From contig JASIKQ010000189.1 in assembly GCA_030049565.1 (NCBI GenBank), positions 1 to 10,960 on the forward strand: DNA of 10,960 nt. The letters are read 5' to 3'. The translations under genes and the position numbers were made by a program. Below are positions 8,101 through 10,960 of the stretch, one piece after another. Origin of the DNA: Candidatus Sulfotelmatobacter sp. GTDB lineage: Bacteria; Acidobacteriota; Terriglobia; Terriglobales; Acidobacteriaceae. The notes beneath the pieces are model-generated. The model saw only the letters and a list, made by a program, of their open reading frames with translations. It searched no databases and was not told the origin of the DNA. How positions within the stretch are numbered: position 1 is the stretch's first letter; each line of letters opens with the position of its first letter.

Positions 8101-8935
8101 TGAAGAAATCGCGCGCGTCCATTTGAGGGCGCTGCAGGAAATACCAACCGGTCCCATGGAATGCGTTGGTCCCGCTCTTTATTACCATATTCACTACTGT
8201 GCCGCCGTTGTTGCCGAACTCCGCCGAGAAGCTGTTGTTCTGCACTTTGAATTCCTGCACGCTCTCGATCAACGGCTCGTAGTAGACGTTGGAGTTTCCT
8301 CCCTCCCCTTGCTCAGGGGCGCTGATCAGGGCACCATCGATACGAATCTCGGCGGTCGCGTTGCGTTGTCCGTTGGAGACGAAATTGGTTCCGGTCGGAT
8401 AGTTGTCCTGGATCCCCGATCCTGCGGTCTCGGTCACACCGCCGGCTAAGAACGTCAGACCGAAAAAGTCGCGGTTGATGAGAGGCAGTTGCTTCACATA
8501 CTCGCTTGTGATGTCTGTGCCGAGCGTGGCGCTCTCAGTATCCAGCAAGGGCGCTGTATTGGTAACTTGGATGGTGGTCGATACGCCTGCTGTTCCCAAA
8601 GTAAAATCCAGCGACGATTCCTGGTCGACGGCCAGGACCACCCCGGTTCGCTCCGCGGAGCGAAAGCCGGGGGCGTCGACTTTGACCGTATACGTAGATG
8701 GGCGCAGGCCGGTGAAGTAGTACGAGCCTTTTTCGTCGGTGTGCACCGACGTAGAGGTGTTGGTCCCCACCTCGGTGATAGTCACAGTCGCGTTAACGAT
8801 CACAGCTTTCGTCGCATCAGTAACGATGCCGCGCAACTGTGCCCGGTAGCTGCCCTGGGCGACAGCGAACCTCGCTAAACCGAAAAACAAAGAACCCATC
8901 AAGATCCAAGAGGAAATTTGCCGAGTCGCCCGCAT
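5177..8935 (-). CDS. Oar-type TonB-dependent outer-membrane receptor with N-terminal carboxypeptidase-regulatory-like domain
   Basis: This 1252 aa protein should import a large substrate, probably a glycan fragment, through the outer membrane using TonB energy. It has a signal peptide (residues 1-26, cut after AVA), a carboxypeptidase-regulatory-like beta domain (about 33-113, with GIVTDATKAV and DEKGSYYFTGLRPSTYTV), and a plug domain (about 125-255, with ITSEYVKQLPLINRDFFGL). A long beta-barrel follows, ending in LRFEF*, the terminal-Phe signature of outer-membrane barrels. Length and layout match Oar-like receptors abundant in Acidobacteriota. No SusD-like lipoprotein gene adjoins it and no N-terminal signalling (STN) domain is visible. 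I chose ATG 8935 because GAGGG at 8944-8940 lies four bases upstream and the signal peptide begins there. An ATG six codons earlier (8953) has no such site. It heads the operon; the substrate is not readable from sequence. Confidence 0.92.
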   Translation of the reverse strand: MRATRQISSWILMGSLFFGLARFAVAQGSYRAQLRGIVTDATKAVIVNATVTITEVGTNTSTSVHTDEKGSYYFTGLRPSTYTVKVDAPGFRSAERTGVVLAVDQESSLDFTLGTAGVSTTIQVTNTAPLLDTESATLGTDITSEYVKQLPLINRDFFGLTFLAGGVTETAGSGIQDNYPTGTNFVSNGQRNATAEIRIDGALISAPEQGEGGNSNVYYEPLIESVQEFKVQNNSFSAEFGNNGGTVVNMVIKSGTNAFHGTGWYFLQRPQMDARDFFNPEPNPKPNGRRDQGGFSLGGPIRKDRTFFFVDFEKVSASLGFNNVATVPTIAERELNPDFSATATNIYDPKQPLVNCPPPGSGLCRPQVPGSIIPASEVDPIGRAILNLYPKPNAPGEFNNFLFSGTAETPDYQFDIKLDHQINNKQHASGRYSRGVSNYYTPEILGDAFDNNGTGDGIAGTPTTAQNGSLEYSWTLNPRIIWTAHFSVDRVHEVETSNIPTISSFNAAQQAAGLPQLSPLYEESNGVDRMPSFYMSGAALASNASTTADLFDQCCINTTFAHTLYSYSSQLVVSRGSHLLKFGGEQRLFYNNFFQPPGPTGVFNFTDYVTSPTPNSETDANGNLTGNPFASLLFGYADNINPFPSEPTALIIYPSVANKSKETGFYVQDDWKVNRKLTLNLGLRYEWSTPYNERYNRIEFSNFTAGTGVSINLSNVLANAPPGTMSAQGAMQSLGLNLPASEQVLGTTLFPTSSMRSVPTYRNDIGPRLGFAYAIDLKTVVRGGAGVYFGMSPATNYQYPGTAFRETATMFFTQNNFATQYATMENPFPSGLTPPQGTQYGALANWGYPNNNDLGTTAARDADIYQWNLGIQRELPSQIVIGVDYVANRSTHLPWSGTNNRDFISSSSLAKISAAVTPTDPTCSADSCVSNFLQTLVSNPFYGMFTTPCTPTPSSPCFNQPDALYTTPTIPLGYLLNPYPQFTGDFEGLMLEEANSWYNAMQIRFQKRTTHHVSFEGSYTVSKSTDDSSAGRNNFVGSLAAGVPQQLDRLNLEHAISANDTPQRLALAAIVDLPVGRNEIIGGDMNRVLDAFVGGWSIATMITQQSGQPMAISDSFGRLANGSQRPDVLCSQLKSGYSMKDVALSWESASPLSFFNSNCFADPGDQNPGNAPRYFPGLRVNGIHNIDSNLSKSFVPKEGTKLEVRAEIFNLFNHPRFAAPNTAFEESGFGTITSDAAGYLPRYFQFGLRFEF
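5211..5228. repeat. GC-rich perfect hairpin in the last codons of the receptor gene
   Basis: CGCGGGA (5211-5217) and TCCCGCG (5222-5228) form a perfect 7-bp stem with a 4-base loop; an outer T:G pair could extend it. It sits 31 bases before the receptor stop and 65 bases before the next start codon. No T-run follows, so it is more likely an mRNA stability or processing element, or a chance result of the codons, than a terminator. Confidence 0.4.
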
Positions 8936-8939
8936 GTGA

Positions 8940-8944
8940 CCCTC
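8940..8944 (-). promoter_or_regulatory. Ribosome-binding site that decides the receptor start
   Basis: GAGGG followed by TCAC and then ATG 8935. The competing ATG at 8953 has no purine-rich site before it. The receiver gene at the other end of the window has the same GAGGG-N4-ATG arrangement. Confidence 0.7.
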
Positions 8945-8964
8945 GTTGCACATTTGCTGGAGCT

Positions 8965-9070
8965 ATTGCATTTTGTCCATGAACGTCCCATTCTTCCGAA
9001 TCATTACGATTTATTACGAATGCAATCCTTTTCTATTTCTCAATGCTTTGTCAAGCGAAATCCCCAGGGG
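8965..9070 (-). promoter_or_regulatory. Candidate promoter and operator region of the receptor operon
   Basis: On the minus strand a perfect -35 hexamer TTGACA lies at 9054-9049, 115 bases before the receptor start, but its -10 at normal spacing (AAAGGA) is poor. Upstream of it is the dyad CCCC-T-GGGG (9070-9062). Downstream are two direct repeats CGTAAT-N4-CGTAAT (within 9019-9003), exactly 10 bases apart. They lie between the arms of an 8-bp inverted repeat, ATTGCATT (9026-9019) and AATGCAAT (8972-8965). The one-turn spacing suggests a protein binding two sites on one DNA face. No adjacent regulator gene is present to assign it. Confidence 0.4.
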
Positions 9071-9321
9071 TAACGCAACGCTGGAGTCCGAAATTCTGAT
9101 TATTGCGGAGGGACTATTGCCGTATTTCAGGGAGAGAAGATCGAAGAATATACACCAACGTCGCGGAGCATTTCCCTGGACAGGGACGGGCCAATGGATG
9201 CCCATCTGCTCTTGCACCACTGCGAGGGCAAATGCTGGGCCTTGGCCGTTCTCGAATCGGTGTTCGGCTCCTTTGTAATCTAGGTAAACAGCCGGTCAGG
9301 CATCACAGTTTCAGAACCCAG

Positions 9322-9702
9322 ATGACCCACTTTCCTGAACCTCACCAGAAGCAGCGCGCTGTTCGTGTCGAATTCCAGGGCAGGACCCTTGCGACCATAC
9401 GATTCGAGGACGGTCGTCATCGTTTATGCAGCCTACGGAAAATTTCCCTAACCGGGGGCCTGCTTCGGGTGTCAAAACCGCTCGTTTCGGGTACGTTAGT
9501 AGAGGTGATATTCATGTCACGCGGCGGACCGGTGCTCGGACTCGCTGAATTGCTGAGCCCAGTTTCGGCTACTCTAAGATGCCTGCAGCCTTTCAAGTTC
9601 ATCATGATCGAAGATGACGACTATCGAAGGTTAAATAGCCTGATTTTGGACTTCTCTGGGCGGACTGCCAACTTCGAACAGAATGGCAGTCGCACAATGT
9701 AA
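9322..9702 (+). CDS. Small PilZ-like protein with altered c-di-GMP motifs
   Basis: The 126 aa product is one PilZ-like beta-barrel domain. PilZ domains normally bind cyclic di-GMP through RxxxR and (D/N)xSxxG. Here the first motif appears as QRAVR (residues 11-15), keeping one of the two spaced arginines, and the second as KISLTGG (40-46), keeping the Ser and Gly but with Lys in place of Asp/Asn. Strands continue through GTLVEVIFM to FIMIEDDDYRRLNSLI, a common PilZ C-terminal pattern. ATG 9322 was chosen because the domain begins right after it; the frame is open back to 9103, but that stretch has no domain-like character. No clear ribosome-binding site precedes 9322, so the start is less certain. 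It may be a c-di-GMP effector or a non-binding PilZ-fold adaptor. It faces away from the receptor operon and converges on the next gene. Confidence 0.7.
   Translation: MTHFPEPHQKQRAVRVEFQGRTLATIRFEDGRHRLCSLRKISLTGGLLRVSKPLVSGTLVEVIFMSRGGPVLGLAELLSPVSATLRCLQPFKFIMIEDDDYRRLNSLILDFSGRTANFEQNGSRTM
9663..9691 (+). terminator. 8-bp perfect inverted repeat at the end of the PilZ-like gene
   Basis: GACTGCCA (9663-9670) and TGGCAGTC (9684-9691) form a perfect stem around a 13-base loop, within the final codons and 8 bases before the stop. A second, imperfect repeat spans both stop codons of the convergent genes (GTAAGCAC at 9699-9706 against GTGCT-act-TAC ending at 9733). The genes are only 27 bases apart, so these may serve as shared 3'-end structures, but there is no T-run. 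Confidence 0.3.
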
Positions 9703-9729
9703 GCACAGGGAGCAGATCGGTGGTGCTAC

Positions 9730-10161
9730 TTACCGCTTGCGGAAGATTTCGAAGAGCAGATTGAAGAACTGCACTAGCGTTACCCCAATGGTCACATACA
9801 CCGCAATCTCCAGCCGGCGCCCGGCCTCCTGAGTCCCACGCAGCAAATCGGCGACGTCCTTCGTCGCTTGTTGCAAGGTATCAGCCAATTGCTCGAAATG
9901 CTGCATCGAAGCTCGTATTTTCTCCGAGGTTCTCGACATCGCCAACGACGCTTCGCCGATCTGCTGTCCATTGCGCAGATCGAGCTCAGCCCGGCACGCT
10001 GTCCACCACGGACTTCCTGGTTCTCTGTCGTACATTCGCTGCCGGATCTCCGCGTAGGAACGGGTCTTCAGCAACTCAACCAGCGCTGACACTTGTTGGT
10101 TGGAACCCTGTGCGTCCTCACTGGTCTCCATACGTCTCGTTTGGTTGACGAAAACCGGCAT
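9730..10161 (-). CDS. Small C-terminally membrane-anchored protein of unknown function
   Basis: I do not recognise this 143 aa protein. The N-terminal part is polar and cytosolic in character, with charged helical sequence (VSALVELLKTRSYAEIRQRMYD) and PGSPWWTACRAELDLRNGQ in the middle. Residues about 75-115 (SRTSEKIRASMQHFEQLADTLQQATKDVADLLRGTQ) could form a coiled coil. The end is one hydrophobic helix (about 118-138, IAVYVTIGVTLVQFFNLLF) followed by FRKR, consistent with a tail-anchored inner-membrane protein. It may be a membrane-bound scaffold or sensor accessory, but that is a guess. The start is uncertain: ATG 10161 gives 143 aa with a weak AGAG upstream and lies inside an inverted repeat; ATG 10131 (METSEDAQ) would give 133 aa. 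It follows the receiver gene on the same strand, 198 bases downstream. Confidence 0.65.
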   Translation of the reverse strand: MPVFVNQTRRMETSEDAQGSNQQVSALVELLKTRSYAEIRQRMYDREPGSPWWTACRAELDLRNGQQIGEASLAMSRTSEKIRASMQHFEQLADTLQQATKDVADLLRGTQEAGRRLEIAVYVTIGVTLVQFFNLLFEIFRKR

Positions 10162-10193
10162 GCGAGAACTCTAGCAGCCGACCCATGCCGGTT
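10153..10193. repeat. 10-bp perfect inverted repeat overlapping a start codon
   Basis: AACCGGCATG (10153-10162) and CATGCCGGTT (10184-10193) are perfect reverse complements separated by 21 bases. Arm centres are 31 bases apart, about three helical turns. The ATG at 10161 of the membrane-anchored protein is part of one arm. It could be a paired operator site or an mRNA stem-loop that hides the start codon. The remaining bases to the receiver gene (10194-10359) show no other clear feature. Confidence 0.55.
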
Positions 10194-10359
10194 AGAGATC
10201 ACCGAGGTGCATTTCCCGTCTCTACGTTTCCGTGCAATTTGACTGCGGATAACGACATTACCCTTGAACTTTCAGCCATGCCGCCGTTCCGTCTTTCGTG
10301 CTAGCCGACCAGTGCGTCGCATCATTCTCCAGTCGTATTCGTAGGCCGTGCCAAGAATT

Positions 10360-10791
10360 TCATTCTGTCACCCCCTGATTTCCCCGGTTCTTCCAGTGAT
10401 AAAGCCACCGGTGGAAGAATGTTTTGGATCGGTCTCGCAGCAAATCCTGAAGCGTGGATAACAGAACGTCCGGCGGTTGGGATTTGGACAAGAACGTGTC
10501 TACGGCACACAGCTTGTTCTTCGGCAGTGGCCCGTAGGCCGACAAGAGCACGATCGGGACGTCGAAATTGATGCGTTTCATCTTGGCGGCAACCACATCG
10601 CCGGTCATCCCGGGCATTTGATAGTCGAGGACTACCGCATCCACAGCGTGCGACAGGAATAACTTCAGCCCTTCTTGGCCATCAGTCGCTTCTAAGACCT
10701 CGTAGCCGTCCTGCTCGAGCAGCATCTTGCGCGCAATCAGCCCGTTCCAGTGATCATCAACGCAGAGAATTGTCGCCTTTGCGAGAAGCAT
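10360..10791 (-). CDS. Single-domain response regulator (receiver) with short aromatic/basic tail
   Basis: This 143 aa protein is a CheY-like receiver that should be phosphorylated by a sensor kinase. The acidic pair D12/D13 (CVDDHW), phospho-acceptor D56 (VVLDYQMPGMTG), S84 (VLLSAYG), aromatic F100 and K103 (DTFLSK) are all in place, so it should be active. There is no DNA-binding or enzymatic output domain. Instead, about 22 residues after the receiver form a tail with FFHRWLYHWKNR, which may contact a partner. ATG 10791 has GAGGG at 10800-10796, four bases upstream. No sensor kinase is in the window. The next gene downstream on the same strand is the membrane-anchored protein, 198 bases away, so co-transcription is possible but not shown. 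Confidence 0.9.
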   Translation of the reverse strand: MLLAKATILCVDDHWNGLIARKMLLEQDGYEVLEATDGQEGLKLFLSHAVDAVVLDYQMPGMTGDVVAAKMKRINFDVPIVLLSAYGPLPKNKLCAVDTFLSKSQPPDVLLSTLQDLLRDRSKTFFHRWLYHWKNRGNQGVTE

Positions 10792-10890
10792 GATTCCCTC
10801 ACGCTCCGATCTGGCCAGAATTGTTTTTCAGTGGCGTCGCTCCCAGACGGGAGGCTGCGATGCTGGAGTGCGAAGTGGTGGGACAGATCG

Positions 10891-10919
10891 ATTCTGACTC
10901 CAGTGCCAGGTGCTTTCAA
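10891..10919 (-). promoter_or_regulatory. Candidate sigma-70 promoter of the receiver gene
   Basis: On the minus strand TTGAAA (10919-10914) and CAGAAT (10896-10891) are 17 bases apart, matching 5 of 6 and 4 of 6 consensus positions. They lie about 100 bases before the receiver start. A 7-bp inverted repeat (CTGGAGT 10863-10869 with ACTCCAG 10897-10903) overlaps the spacer and could be an operator. The rest of 10792-10960 holds no supported gene. Confidence 0.35.
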
Positions 10920-10960
10920 ATTACGAACGTGCACTCAAGCGACAGTTACCGCGTTCCTCG

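Larger units (their letters stand above)
8936..9321. other. Divergent intergenic region between receptor and PilZ-like genes
   Basis: About 386 bases separate the two divergent genes. No convincing coding sequence is present; the open frames here lack ribosome-binding sites and recognisable protein content. The half next to the receptor is AT-rich and holds a perfect TTGACA, two CGTAAT direct repeats, an 8-bp inverted repeat and a CCCC-A-GGGG dyad, described separately. The half next to the PilZ-like gene shows nothing clear beyond an isolated TATACA at 9149-9154 without a good partner hexamer. Confidence 0.6.

Noticed and set aside
9103..9321. N-terminal extension of the PilZ-like protein from ATG 9103
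   Set aside because: The added 73 residues are low in hydrophobic core and have no PilZ or signal character; the domain begins just after ATG 9322.
10343..10356. TTGGCACGG on the minus strand as a sigma-54 promoter for the membrane-anchored gene
   Set aside because: The -24-like part is present but the required TTGC-type -12 element at the correct spacing is missing.
1..10960. CRISPR arrays, tRNA or rRNA genes, insertion sequences, attachment sites
   Set aside because: No spaced repeat arrays, cloverleaf-like genes, transposase sequence or terminal inverted repeats with target duplications were found.

Overview
The window looks like chromosomal DNA from an Acidobacteriota bacterium, probably a soil or sediment type. 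The reasons are the moderately high GC, the large Oar-type TonB-dependent receptor that starts with a carboxypeptidase-regulatory-like domain and has no SusD partner, and the style of the ECF sigma/anti-sigma, PilZ and stand-alone receiver genes. This placement is inferred from gene character; there is no rRNA or marker gene to confirm it.

Layout. (1) 3-1291, plus strand: an ECF sigma factor and its membrane-bound zinc-finger anti-sigma factor, joined by an ATGA stop/start overlap. (2) 1292-1547: a convergent intergenic region with two inverted repeats, one of them 6 bases past the stop of the facing gene. (3) 8935-1548, minus strand: a three-gene run in the order outer-membrane TonB-dependent receptor (1252 aa), a Sec-type exported glycosidase-like protein with a GH42-like layout (652 aa), and a Tat-exported glycosidase-like protein (528 aa). 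Gaps of 31 and 52 bases suggest one operon. It reads as a small carbohydrate-uptake and degradation locus whose substrate and enzyme families I cannot name. A GC-rich hairpin lies in the last codons of the receptor, just before the second gene. (4) 8936-9321: a 386-base divergent region with a perfect TTGACA and several short repeats in front of the receptor. (5) 9322-9702, plus strand: a small PilZ-like protein whose two c-di-GMP binding motifs are both altered. (6) 10161-9730, minus strand: a small protein of unknown function with a C-terminal membrane anchor; a perfect 10-bp inverted repeat has its start codon inside one arm. (7) 10791-10360, minus strand: a single-domain response regulator with an aromatic/basic tail.

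The receptor would bring a glycan or oligosaccharide across the outer membrane, and the two exported enzyme-like proteins would cut it outside the cytoplasm. The sigma/anti-sigma pair and the signalling proteins on either side have no demonstrated link to this locus. The most interesting content is the receptor plus two poorly characterised glycosidase-like proteins, and the small regulatory DNA structures at gene junctions.
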